This document shows, one piece after another, positions 17,145 through 25,415 of a DNA stretch of 64,000 nucleotides. Positions within the stretch are counted from its first letter, which is position 1. The number at the start of each line of letters is the position of its first letter. Location of the stretch: NCBI GenBank assembly GCA_012517875.1, contig JAAYUB010000026.1, positions 65,134-129,133 on the forward strand, given 5' to 3'. The stretch is from Acidobacteriota bacterium. GTDB lineage: Bacteria; Acidobacteriota; JAAYUB01. Under the pieces are notes generated by a model. The model worked only from the letters and a program-made list of their open reading frames with translations, searched no databases and was not told where the DNA came from. Position numbers and translations under genes: made by a program.

Positions 17145-18218
17145 TGGAATTTCGAGAAAAAATGCCATTCCGCGCGGCGCCTTCTGCTCGATGCGCAGAT
17201 TCCCGTGGTGGCTTTTGACTAGGTTGTGCACCGTGGTGAGGCCAAGCGCATGGATGGCATCAAGTTCGCTGGGATGTCCGGGGGATAAAAAAATGTTGTT
17301 CAGCTGGTGGGGCAGGCTGATGAACTCCTCACTGGAAAACACAGCTTGCAGGTACGGCTGATCGCCGGGAGGGAGAACTTCGATCCGGATCGTACCGCCG
17401 GGTCGAATGGAGTCGGCAATATAGTGCAGCAAGTTGAAAACGATCTTAGCCAGGACGCCGGGACTCATGCTCGGGTTGGGCCAGCGGTCCGGCAGATCCC
17501 AGGCGATGTGAATATCCTTGATGCGGAAAAACTCCTGAAAATACCCGGCGGCCCGGTTGAAAATAGTGGCCGCGTCGGCGGCGCTGCTATCTTCGGATTC
17601 CTCGGCGGACAGGGCGCGGATACGGTTGACGAACTCCCGGATCCGATTACACGCCCTGACCATTGTCCGAAAGTCCTGCCGGCGCTCCTCATCCATATCG
17701 TTCAACTGTGAATATTCCTGCAGCATCCCGCTGACAACAGTCAGCGGATTGTTGATTTCGTGGGCGAATCCGCCCGCCAGATGCAGCAGATACTGGCGGT
17801 TGGCATCTTGATAACGTTGCTCGTCACGCTGTTTCCATTGCGTGATGTCCTGCTGCACCACCAGATATCCGGCGTTCTCCCCCGATTGATCCCGGCGGGC
17901 CGAGATTGTCACATGAAAGACGGCTTCCCGATCGTCGGCATGCTCGTGATACTGCTGGCAGGCGCCTGGGCCCCCGGACACCGGCGGGCAACTGAGGACG
18001 CAATGACCATCCCTGGAACGGAGCATCCGGTAACAGTAGATGCCTTCCGCGTGGGGAACGTGCTGGAGGGGACACTCGTCCTCGGAATTCTTCCAAATCA
18101 CACGAAAGTTTTTATCCAGTATAAATATGGAAATACCTGCCGACCGGTGCAGAAGGCCGCAGAGCAAGTCAGTGCTCATGGGAAACGCTGCTTGTGACAT
18201 ACGAGGACCGGAGGCCAT
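17136..18218 (-). CDS. soluble PAS sensor histidine kinase
   Basis: 360 residues with no membrane segment. A PAS-like domain covers about 15-130 (ISIFILDKNFRVIWKNSE ... GYLVVQQDITQWKQRDE) and has a Cys-rich insert (CYRMLRSRDGHCVLSCPP). The H box GGFAHEINNPLTV lies near 155-167. The ATPase domain is degenerate: the N box reads KIVFNLLHYIADSI, lacking the second Asn, and the G boxes are reduced to ALGLTTVHNLVKSHHG. The kinase may be weak or may act as a phosphatase or sensor only. It lies 119 bp downstream of the REC-XRE regulator on the same strand, so the two probably form a two-component pair. Start uncertain (ATG 18218, 18200 or 18179). Confidence 0.85.
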   Translation of the reverse strand: MASGPRMSQAAFPMSTDLLCGLLHRSAGISIFILDKNFRVIWKNSEDECPLQHVPHAEGIYCYRMLRSRDGHCVLSCPPVSGGPGACQQYHEHADDREAVFHVTISARRDQSGENAGYLVVQQDITQWKQRDEQRYQDANRQYLLHLAGGFAHEINNPLTVVSGMLQEYSQLNDMDEERRQDFRTMVRACNRIREFVNRIRALSAEESEDSSAADAATIFNRAAGYFQEFFRIKDIHIAWDLPDRWPNPSMSPGVLAKIVFNLLHYIADSIRPGGTIRIEVLPPGDQPYLQAVFSSEEFISLPHQLNNIFLSPGHPSELDAIHALGLTTVHNLVKSHHGNLRIEQKAPRGMAFFLEIPLS

Positions 18219-18337
18219 TGTATGCGGATTGTAAAAAGTTTACAACGAATTTTTAATCGAGGGATTGTTGGGCAGGGAACCCGTCCGTCACACGGAACGG
18301 CCGGAAGCTGAATCTGCGGGCATCGCCTGAGAGGGGA

Positions 18338-18937
18338 TCAGATATCGCTGAAAAAGTACCCGATCTTGATCCCCAAGGCCGAAGCGATTTTATACAGAGT
18401 GGATACGGATGCCGAGGTCTTGGCCAGCTCAATCTGGGAGATCAGGCTGACGGACAATCCGGTACGATTCGCCAACTTCTTAAGCGTCAGGTTCTTCTTT
18501 TTGCGCAGTGTCCTGATTTTATTGCCGATTTCCTGGTTCAGTCGCGCTTCCGGGGTGATAATCAAACCGCGTTCTTCAATGGCCTTGCGAATCACCGCGC
18601 GAAAATCATCGATGTTGAACGGCTTTTTGATATAGTCAAACACCTGCTGTTTCATGGTGTCGACAGCGGAATCCACCGTGGGGTAACCGGTATAAATGAT
18701 GATGCAAATGTCTGAGTCAATGGCGCGAATGCGGCGTAGCAGTTCTTCGCCGGACATGCCGGGCATCTTCAGATCGAGAATGATGATCTGATACGGTTTG
18801 TTTTTCAGTTCGTCCAAAACCTGAGTGGGATTGGCGACTGCGGTGACGTCATAGCCGTCTTTGGAAAGAAATTTTTGGAGATACTCACAAACATCCGGGT
18901 CGTCATCCACAATCAAAATACGCACTTTCTTCAACAT
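18338..18937 (-). CDS. response regulator with C-terminal XRE (Cro/CI) helix-turn-helix
   Basis: 199 residues. The receiver at 1-120 has the acidic pair DDD at 11-13, Asp55 in IIILDLKMPG, Thr in IIYTGYP and Lys in IKKPFN. The C-terminal XRE domain (about 135-195) has IRTLRKKKNLTLKKLANRTGLSVSLISQIELAKTSASVSTLYKIASALG, a textbook Cro/CI HTH. Receiver plus XRE is an uncommon output pairing compared with winged-helix, NarL or NtrC types. The gene has its own strong promoter and lies upstream of the PAS kinase. Targets unknown. Confidence 0.93.
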   Translation of the reverse strand: MLKKVRILIVDDDPDVCEYLQKFLSKDGYDVTAVANPTQVLDELKNKPYQIIILDLKMPGMSGEELLRRIRAIDSDICIIIYTGYPTVDSAVDTMKQQVFDYIKKPFNIDDFRAVIRKAIEERGLIITPEARLNQEIGNKIRTLRKKKNLTLKKLANRTGLSVSLISQIELAKTSASVSTLYKIASALGIKIGYFFSDI

Positions 18938-18987
18938 AAGACATCCTCGAAAGTTGAATAGCGTTTGCGGGATTATGATCTTGCAGT

Positions 18988-19016
18988 ATTTTAATTTCTT
19001 TTAAGGTATATGGCAA
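18988..19016 (-). promoter_or_regulatory. promoter of the REC-XRE regulator
   Basis: TTGCCA (5/6), a 17-bp spacer and TAAAAT (5/6) on the minus strand, 51 bp before the ATG at 18937. The rest of the spacer to 19178 shows no gene. Confidence 0.65.
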
Positions 19017-19178
19017 ATGCTTTTTTATATATGCTTCAATTCCGGTGTCCAAAACACATAACTGAATCAGAACAAGTTCAACAGTCGGAAGTCGCAGTTG
19101 GTTCACTCAGATGGAGCGGTCCGGACAACTCTGCTATGATAAGTGACCTCGACCCCAGGCTGGGAGGCGTCTGCACAG

Positions 19179-19856
19179 GTGGAGACTCTTAGAATATTTG
19201 CAGCCAGCGATATCCACGAGCGATTGGATCACCTAGGCCCGCTGAGCAAAACCATCGAGGCCGCACATTGGGTGCTCTTGCTGGGAGACCTGACGCAGTT
19301 CGGTCATGCCGCCCAGGCGGCGCGCGTGTTGGATGCGTTTCGGCGGATCAATCCGCAAGTTCTCGCCGTCCCTGGAAACGTGGACCATCCGGACGTGCTG
19401 GATCTGCTGGTGAGCGAGGGAGTCTCTCTGCACGGGAGCCACCGGATACTTGAGGATCAGGTGGGCGTCGCAGGCGTGGGCGCGTCGACGCCCACACCCT
19501 TCGGGACTCCAATGGAGCTTAGTGAAGAGGAAATTTACCGCCGATTGGAAGTTCCGCTCCGGGCCATCGGCTCATGCGATGTCCGGCTGGTGATCAGCCA
19601 CACACCGCCGCGGGACACTCGCGTCGACCGCATCCGGTCGGGACTGCATGCCGGCAGCCGCTCGGTCCGCCGACTGATCGAGGAGCACAGCCCAGACCTG
19701 TTGCTGAGCGGTCATATCCATGAGGCAGTGGGCGAAGACACGGTGGGACGCACCCGGATCCTGAATCCAGGTCCATTCGGACGGGGTGGTTTCGTGTGGG
19801 TGGAGGTATCGGCGGACGGCGTGTCCGCCGCGTGCCGTTGCGTCTCCGCCCGTTGA
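19179..19856 (+). CDS. calcineurin-like metallophosphoesterase
   Basis: 225 residues from the GTG at 19179. Motifs: ASDIHERLDHL (D-x-H), LLGDLTQFG (GD), VPGNVDHPD (GN-D), SHTPPRD and LSGHIHEAVG (GH-x-H), so all five blocks of the calcineurin-like fold are present. The start is GTG, with GGGAGG 11 nt upstream; an earlier in-frame GTG at 19143 adds 12 unlikely residues. Size and motifs resemble YfcE/MJ0936-type phosphodiesterases. Substrate unknown. Convergent with hisD. Confidence 0.9.
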   Translation: METLRIFAASDIHERLDHLGPLSKTIEAAHWVLLLGDLTQFGHAAQAARVLDAFRRINPQVLAVPGNVDHPDVLDLLVSEGVSLHGSHRILEDQVGVAGVGASTPTPFGTPMELSEEEIYRRLEVPLRAIGSCDVRLVISHTPPRDTRVDRIRSGLHAGSRSVRRLIEEHSPDLLLSGHIHEAVGEDTVGRTRILNPGPFGRGGFVWVEVSADGVSAACRCVSAR

Positions 19857-19907
19857 CAAGTCACAGGACCGCCGGCGTGAATTTGACTCGCGGGCGGCCT
19901 GCGAGGA

Positions 19908-21185
19908 TCAGTGAATCAGGCCGTGGCCGTTGGCTCGCCGTTCCGTGCGCAGCCGGGCGGAAGACGCATGAGCCGGTAGTCTTTCGGCTTGGGCGAGACC
20001 TTCCGCCAGATGCACCAGCGCCGGCAGGCCGTCGGTGCGGACGCGCTGGCGAGTCAGTATCCGCAGGAAGGTTCCGACCCAAACCCCGCCGGTGAATCGC
20101 GCGGCGCCGCTGGTGGGCAGGATGTGATTGGTGCCCGAACCGTAATCGCCGAACACTTCGGCTGAAAGGGAGCCGATGAACAGACTGCCGTAATTGGTCA
20201 ACTGGTCAGCTAGTGCCTCAGCTTCGGGTCCAGCGAGTTCCAAATGCTCCGGTGCCATCCGGTCAGCCAACTCCACCGCTTCCGTCCAGTCGGAAACCCG
20301 CACCAGCATGCCGTTGGACACACTGACCCGTGAGGGCGATGCGGCAGGCAGCGTCTCAAGCTGGACGACCAGCTCCTGCTGCACGCGCTCCAATAGGTTT
20401 CCATCCGGACTGGCCAGGACGGGCAGTGCGTCCGGATCATGCTCCGCCTGGGCCAGAAGGTCGGCCGCTAGGAGCACGGGGTCTGCAGTGCGATCGGCCA
20501 GGATGAGCAGCTCCGACGGTCCGGCTGGGAATTCAATGCCCACCTGGCCGTAGAGCGCCTGTTTGGCGGCCGTAACGAACCGGTTTCCGGGTCCGACAAT
20601 CAGATCCACCCGAGGCAGGCCGGCCAAACCCCAGGCGGCGGCGGCCACACCCTGCACGCCGCCGATGTTGAACACCCGATCGGCGCCGGCGATCGCCGCG
20701 GCCGCCAGCGTCACAGGATGAATGCGCGGACTGAGCACGACAATCTCCTTCACTCCGGCTTCACGCGCCGGGATCACGCCCATGAGCACGGATGAGGGCA
20801 ATGGATATCTCCCCCCCGGCGCGTAACACGCCACGCGCGTCACGGGCATCACTCGGTGGCCAAGGACCACACCGTCCAGTTCAAGCGAAAGGTCCGTGAA
20901 CAGCTCTCGCTGGCATGCGGCGACGGTCCGAATCCTTCGGGCTGCGTCTTCCAACAGGGCGCGGGTTTCCCGGTCCAAGCCGTCGAGCGCGGCCTGCAAC
21001 GATTTTCGTGACACTTCAAAGTCGTCACCGGGGTGGCCGTCGAGGCGGCGGGCCCAGCGGCGCACCGCATCATCGCCGACACTCCGAATATCATCCAGGA
21101 TCTGCGCCACCTCCGGCGGCGGGACCGGCAGGCGGGGCTGCCGGGCCCACTCCAAAGCTTCGTATATGTCTACCATTCTTATCAT
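19908..21185 (-). CDS. hisD: histidinol dehydrogenase
   Basis: NAD- and zinc-dependent last enzyme of histidine synthesis (histidinol to histidine). 425 residues. Seen: YAPGGRYPLPSSVLMG, the zinc-ligand block LLAQAEHDPDA (Gln and His), the catalytic pair in APEHLEL, and YGSGTNHILPTSGAARF. The C-terminal PAHASSARLR carries the last His ligand region. Last gene of the his operon. Its AGGAGG site overlaps the stop of hisA-IE and the gap is four bases, which suggests coupled translation. No clear terminator is seen in the 51 bp to the convergent gene. Confidence 0.97.
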   Translation of the reverse strand: MIRMVDIYEALEWARQPRLPVPPPEVAQILDDIRSVGDDAVRRWARRLDGHPGDDFEVSRKSLQAALDGLDRETRALLEDAARRIRTVAACQRELFTDLSLELDGVVLGHRVMPVTRVACYAPGGRYPLPSSVLMGVIPAREAGVKEIVVLSPRIHPVTLAAAAIAGADRVFNIGGVQGVAAAAWGLAGLPRVDLIVGPGNRFVTAAKQALYGQVGIEFPAGPSELLILADRTADPVLLAADLLAQAEHDPDALPVLASPDGNLLERVQQELVVQLETLPAASPSRVSVSNGMLVRVSDWTEAVELADRMAPEHLELAGPEAEALADQLTNYGSLFIGSLSAEVFGDYGSGTNHILPTSGAARFTGGVWVGTFLRILTRQRVRTDGLPALVHLAEGLAQAERLPAHASSARLRTERRANGHGLIH

Positions 21186-21189
21186 GCGA

Positions 21190-22416
21190 TTACCTCCTGC
21201 GTCGTTCCAGTTCGCTCATTACCTGGTCGAAGCTGATGCCCGAGGCCATCATCTGAACCATTAAAAAATAGAGCACATCAGCGCACTCCCAAATCAAGTC
21301 GTCCATCCGGCCGGTGGCCTCGATCACCTCATCCATTTCTTCGCGCAATTTGGCCGTCAGCAGATCCCGATCTCGCAGCAAACGGCAAGTGTAGCTGTTG
21401 TCGGACGGGCATCGGGCGCGCTGGCGCAACACCGCTTCCAGGTCTGCCGGCGCGAACCCCAGCAGACCAAAGCAACTGGCGGATCCGGTATGGCAGGCCG
21501 GACCCTCTTGCTCCACCGTGAACAGCACGGTGTCTCGATCACAATCAGGCACCACCCGGACCAGCCGCTGGATGTGACCGCTGGTTTCACCCTTTGTCCA
21601 CAATTTTTGGCGACGCCGCGAAAAATACACGCCGCGCCCGGTACGAAATGCCTCACGCAGGCTCTCCGGAGTCTGCCAGGCGACCATGCGCACCCGGCCG
21701 GCGTCGTCTTGGACCACGCACGGCAGACGTCCGCCTTCTTTGCTGAAATCCAGACAGGCAAGGAACGCCTCGGTGGGGTCCAGCCGGCCGGTGTAAAGGG
21801 CCATGCCCACCTGGGCGTCGACACCCATCCGATCAAGTACCGCCACCTCGGCGGCTGCCGTCACGCCGCCGGCGTAAGTCACGGGTTGACCGACAGTTTC
21901 ACGCAACTCCCGGATCTCATCCATGGCGAAGCCTTCCATCCGACCTTCATGGTGAATTCCCGTCACCAGGAAACCGCCGCAGAAAGGGGCCAACCGGCGG
22001 ATGCGTGCGGCGGGTGACTCGCCGGTATCCTGACGCCAACCGTGACTCATCACGTGGCCGCGGTCATGGTCTACGGCCACCAGGACGCGGTCGCGAGGCA
22101 ACCGGGTCAGGAGCGCTTCATCCGCAGCCGTACCGATGATCAGCCGGGCCGCTCCGGCACGGAGCAACTCGGCGGCGCGCCGCTCGTCCCGAATGCCGCC
22201 GCCGACACGGCAGCGGGCGATGCAGCACAGCCGCCGTACCAGCGCGCTGTTGTCGCCGCGGCCCAGCGACGCATCCAGGTCGATCACGGCGATCTCGCCG
22301 TACATGCCGAATCGGCGGGCCAGCTCCTCGACATCGTCCCGTTCCAACACCTTCTCTCTTCCCCCGACGAGTTGAACAGCCCGGCCGCCCATTAAGTCGA
22401 TGCTCGGAATCAGCAT
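21190..22416 (-). CDS. hisA: trifunctional HisA-HisI-HisE fusion
   Basis: One 408-residue chain. Residues 1-~222 are HisA, the ProFAR isomerase TIM barrel: PSIDLMGGRAVQL with the catalytic Asp7, VGGGIRD, VAVDHDRG, VTYAGGV. Residues ~224-320 are HisI, phosphoribosyl-AMP cyclohydrolase: VVQDDAGRVRMVAWQTPESL, FSRRRQKLWTKGETSG, the metal-binding DCDRD at 291-295 and the cysteines 308 and 315 in GPACHTG and SCF. Residues ~325-408 are HisE, phosphoribosyl-ATP pyrophosphohydrolase: KLREEMDEVIEA and WECADVLYFLMV. No stop or frameshift interrupts it. It would carry out steps 2, 3 and 4 of the pathway. Start ATG 22416 after GGAGG, overlapping the hisF end by seven bases. Confidence 0.93.
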   Translation of the reverse strand: MLIPSIDLMGGRAVQLVGGREKVLERDDVEELARRFGMYGEIAVIDLDASLGRGDNSALVRRLCCIARCRVGGGIRDERRAAELLRAGAARLIIGTAADEALLTRLPRDRVLVAVDHDRGHVMSHGWRQDTGESPAARIRRLAPFCGGFLVTGIHHEGRMEGFAMDEIRELRETVGQPVTYAGGVTAAAEVAVLDRMGVDAQVGMALYTGRLDPTEAFLACLDFSKEGGRLPCVVQDDAGRVRMVAWQTPESLREAFRTGRGVYFSRRRQKLWTKGETSGHIQRLVRVVPDCDRDTVLFTVEQEGPACHTGSASCFGLLGFAPADLEAVLRQRARCPSDNSYTCRLLRDRDLLTAKLREEMDEVIEATGRMDDLIWECADVLYFLMVQMMASGISFDQVMSELERRRR

Positions 22417-23165
22417 GGGCGTACCTCCACGCCGCAGCGGCTCAATTCGGCCTTCAGGGAACGGACTGTGTACCGGCCGTAATGGAATACTGACGCGGCC
22501 AGGAGCGCATCCGCGCCGGCGGACAACGCATCGACCATGTGTGTGGCGGTACCCATGCCGCCCGAGGCGATGACGGGCACCCGACAAACGGAGCCAGCCA
22601 GCCGAAGCCCCGCCAGGTCATACCCTTCCTGCCGACCGTCTGTGTTGATGACGGTAAGCAGTATTTCGCCGACGCCCAATGCCTGGCCCCGGCGCAGCCA
22701 GTCGGACAGTTCAAGCCCGGTGACTGTCCGGCCGGCATCCACCACCACCCAGTATCCGGTCTCCGTCCGCAGGGCGTCCACGGCCAGAACCACACATTGA
22801 CGACCGAAACGGTCCGCCAATTCCGACAGGAGCTGCGGCCGTCGCACAGCCGCCGTGTTAACCGCCACTTTGTCGCAGCCGGAGCGCAGCAGTCGCCAGG
22901 CATCATCCACACAGCAAATACCCCCGCCCACCGTGAGGGGCACGAACACCGTCCGGGCTGTCCGCTCCACCAAATCCCGCATGGTTTTCCTGCCCTCGAG
23001 GCCGGCGGTGATATCAAGAAACACCAACTCGTCGGCACCGTCGGCGTAATATCGCTGGGCCAGCTCCACGGGATCGCCGCCGTCTCGGAGACCCTGAAAC
23101 TGGATGCCTTTCACCACCCGGCCGTCCATGACATCCAGGCAGGGGATGATCCGTCTCATCACCAT
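22410..23165 (-). CDS. hisF: imidazole glycerol phosphate synthase, cyclase subunit
   Basis: Cyclase half of IGP synthase, pairing with HisH. It turns PRFAR plus ammonia into IGP and AICAR. 251 residues: RIIPCLDVMDGRVVKGIQF (catalytic Asp in CLDV), TAGLEG, PLTVGGGI, DKVAVNTAAV, VLAVDALR (second catalytic Asp), TVINTDGRQEGYD and PVIASGGMGT. Start ATG 23165 with AAGGAGG; it overlaps the hisH end by seven bases. A longer open frame to 24029 on this strand is chance. Confidence 0.96.
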   Translation of the reverse strand: MVMRRIIPCLDVMDGRVVKGIQFQGLRDGGDPVELAQRYYADGADELVFLDITAGLEGRKTMRDLVERTARTVFVPLTVGGGICCVDDAWRLLRSGCDKVAVNTAAVRRPQLLSELADRFGRQCVVLAVDALRTETGYWVVVDAGRTVTGLELSDWLRRGQALGVGEILLTVINTDGRQEGYDLAGLRLAGSVCRVPVIASGGMGTATHMVDALSAGADALLAASVFHYGRYTVRSLKAELSRCGVEVRPC

Positions 23166-23749
23166 GACAACACCTCCTTCAGGAAAGCCAGTCCTCGCGG
23201 TCCGCTTTTTTCCGGATGAAACTGGCAGCCGGTCAGCGGGCCGGATTGTCCGGCGGCCAAAAACTCGACGCCGTAGCGCGCCAGACCCCGCCAATTCCAG
23301 TGTGCGGGACCGGCGGCGGTGGGAATGAAATAGGAATGCACAAAATAGGCCACCGGTATTTCCGGCCCGGCTGTCATGTGCACAGGGCTCCACCCCATGT
23401 GGGGGACTTTCAGAAAGCGGGAGTCGAAGGACAGACACCGCCCCGGCCATACGCCCAGACCGGCGGCACCCGGGGCTTCGTCGGATGCCTCGAACAGGAG
23501 TTGCAGGCCCAAACATATCCCCAGCAACGGGCGGTTGGAGCTGACCCAGGCTCGCAAGGCGGTGGCCAGACCGCTTGACCGCAACATGGCTGCTGCGGCG
23601 CCGAAGTGTCCCACTCCCGGCAGCACCAGCCGGGAACATCGCCGAAGCTCGTCGGGTCGCGATACCCGCCGCGACGGCCGGCCCAGTGCAGCCAGCGCGT
23701 TCTCCAGACTCCGCAGGTTTCCGGCGCCGAAATCCACGATGCCGATCAT
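23159..23749 (-). CDS. hisH: imidazole glycerol phosphate synthase, glutaminase subunit
   Basis: Class I glutamine amidotransferase that feeds ammonia to HisF. 196 residues: IVDFGAGNLRSLENAL, LPGVGHFG, the nucleophile Cys in LGICLGLQLL, PHMGWSPV, FVHSYFI and the catalytic His-Glu in CQFHPEKSG. Overlaps hisB upstream by four bases (ATGA type) and hisF downstream by seven. Confidence 0.96.
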   Translation of the reverse strand: MIGIVDFGAGNLRSLENALAALGRPSRRVSRPDELRRCSRLVLPGVGHFGAAAAMLRSSGLATALRAWVSSNRPLLGICLGLQLLFEASDEAPGAAGLGVWPGRCLSFDSRFLKVPHMGWSPVHMTAGPEIPVAYFVHSYFIPTAAGPAHWNWRGLARYGVEFLAAGQSGPLTGCQFHPEKSGPRGLAFLKEVLSW

Positions 23750-24327
23750 CGGAGGCCTCCCTTGGTGCTTCGGGCCAAACCGACCCAGGGTTGCCGTGCT
23801 TCCTCAAGAGCCAAGCCGGTGGCTTTGAAGAGCGCCTCGACCATGTGGTGGACGTTTTGACCACTGACCTGCAGGTGCAACGTGAAGCGGGCGGTGTGGG
23901 CCAACGATCGGAAGAAATGCAGGATGTTCTCCACCGCCAGCCCCCCGACCGCTTCACGCCGGAAGCGCCCGCGAAACCAGAATCCGGGGCGGCCACCGAT
24001 GTCCAGGGCAGCCAGCGCCAGGGCGTCATCCATGGGCAGCCAGTACTGCCCGAAACGTTGGCACCCGGTTCGGTCGCCGAACCAAGTGTTCAAGGCGTCA
24101 CCAATGGCCAGGGCGGTGTCTTCCACCACATGATGGTCGTCGGCCGGCACCAGATCGCGCGCGTCCAGCTCGAGGCCAAGTCCGGCGTAGAACACCAGTT
24201 GATCCAGAAAATGGGAGAACACCGGGATCGGGGTGACGATCCGGCGGACCGTAGGCTCCCCGGTCAGGAATCCGGAGATCGATGTTTCCCGGGTCTGGCG
24301 ATTGATGAGAATGCGGTCTGATTTCAT
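23746..24327 (-). CDS. hisB: imidazoleglycerol-phosphate dehydratase (monofunctional)
   Basis: Mn-dependent dehydratase of IGP to imidazole acetol phosphate. 193 residues: FSHFLDQLVFYAG, the metal-binding DDHHVVEDTALAIG, LPMDDALALAALDIGGRP and the second metal motif VHHMVEALFKA. It has no HAD phosphatase domain, so a separate histidinol-phosphatase must lie outside this operon. Start ATG 24327 with GGAGG; the longer frame to 24378 adds an unlikely N-terminus. The start overlaps the hisC stop by four bases. Confidence 0.95.
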   Translation of the reverse strand: MKSDRILINRQTRETSISGFLTGEPTVRRIVTPIPVFSHFLDQLVFYAGLGLELDARDLVPADDHHVVEDTALAIGDALNTWFGDRTGCQRFGQYWLPMDDALALAALDIGGRPGFWFRGRFRREAVGGLAVENILHFFRSLAHTARFTLHLQVSGQNVHHMVEALFKATGLALEEARQPWVGLARSTKGGLR

Positions 24328-25415
24328 GACAACCTCCAGGCAGCGGGAATGGGTTCCGGACGACGTTGAGTCAGCCACGGGGTGAACGCGGACAGAAAGA
24401 CCGCGGTGTCTTCTGGTCCGGTAACACTGACCCGGATGAATCCCGACAGGTCGTCGCCCAGCAATCGGACGAGGATGCCCTGCTCGGCCAGAGCGGACGC
24501 TGCTGAACCGGCGGCGTCGCCCAGATAGAACACGCAGAAGTGGGTGACTGACGACCAGACCGGAACGCCCAGCCGTGCCAGCTCCCGCTGCAGTGTGGCC
24601 CGGGCAGTGGTGGCCGCGGCGAGCCGTTCCCGAAAATCTGTGTCGCCCGCCAGGAAAGCGGAACCGACCCAGGCCGCTGTGGCGGTCAGGTTGTAGGGTG
24701 AGCGGAGGGTATCCAGTGACGAGATCACCGCAGGGTGGCCGACGACGAAACCGCAGCGCAACCCTGGCAGGCCGCGTGCCTTGCTCAGCGTGCGCAAGAT
24801 GATCAGATTGGAGAAGCGTTCAATCCAGGGAATGAAATTCTGGCCGCAGAATTCGGCATAGGTCTCATCTAGGAGGATCGGGCGCTCCGGTGCCAGTTGG
24901 AGCAAACGGGCCAGATCGCCGGGGCGGATGGGGCGGGCGGTGGGATTGTTCGGTGACGCCAGCACGACCAGCGCCGCCCCTCCGGCCGCCTCCAGTACCG
25001 CATTCAGGTCCAATTCGAAATCGGGGGCGAGCGTCACGGCGGTGACCGCGGCGCCGGCTAGTTGTGCGTAAAATGTGTACATGCTGAACGTGGGGCGCAC
25101 TGTGACCATCCGGTCGCCGGGGCCGGCGAACGCCCCGATCACCAGCCGGAGACCTTCATCGGCGCCGCAGACCGGCATGATACCGCCCGCGGGAGCGCCG
25201 TAATGAACAGCGGCCAGCCGCCGCAGTTCGGTGTACTCGGGGTAGTAAGACAGCCGGGATGCCGCCTCAACCAACAACTCGCGCAACAGGCCGGGCGCGG
25301 GCGGGGGCCCTTCGTTGGCGTCGAGGCGGCGATACCGGTCGCGTCCGGTGGGAGTCGCATAGGGTGTGATGCCGCGCAGGGCCGGCCGGACAAGGGGGAG
25401 CACCTGGCCGACCAT
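24324..25415 (-). CDS. hisC: histidinol-phosphate aminotransferase
   Basis: PLP-dependent class I/II aminotransferase. 363 residues: RLDANEGPPP, YPEYTELRRLAA, ASPNNPTARP, LDETYAEF, the PLP lysine in LRTLSKARGLPGLRCGF and the terminal FIRVSVTGPEDT. Start ATG 25415, sharing a base with the hisG stop (TGATG). The order hisG-hisC-hisB is that of the pathway operon in several phyla. Confidence 0.95.
   Translation of the reverse strand: MVGQVLPLVRPALRGITPYATPTGRDRYRRLDANEGPPPAPGLLRELLVEAASRLSYYPEYTELRRLAAVHYGAPAGGIMPVCGADEGLRLVIGAFAGPGDRMVTVRPTFSMYTFYAQLAGAAVTAVTLAPDFELDLNAVLEAAGGAALVVLASPNNPTARPIRPGDLARLLQLAPERPILLDETYAEFCGQNFIPWIERFSNLIILRTLSKARGLPGLRCGFVVGHPAVISSLDTLRSPYNLTATAAWVGSAFLAGDTDFRERLAAATTARATLQRELARLGVPVWSSVTHFCVFYLGDAAGSAASALAEQGILVRLLGDDLSGFIRVSVTGPEDTAVFLSAFTPWLTQRRPEPIPAAWRLS

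Noticed and set aside
23166-24029. 539-codon open frame extending hisF far upstream on the minus strand
   Set aside because: The extension overlaps hisH and hisB, which are certain; hisF has its own AAGGAGG-preceded ATG at 23165. GC-rich DNA makes such open frames by chance.
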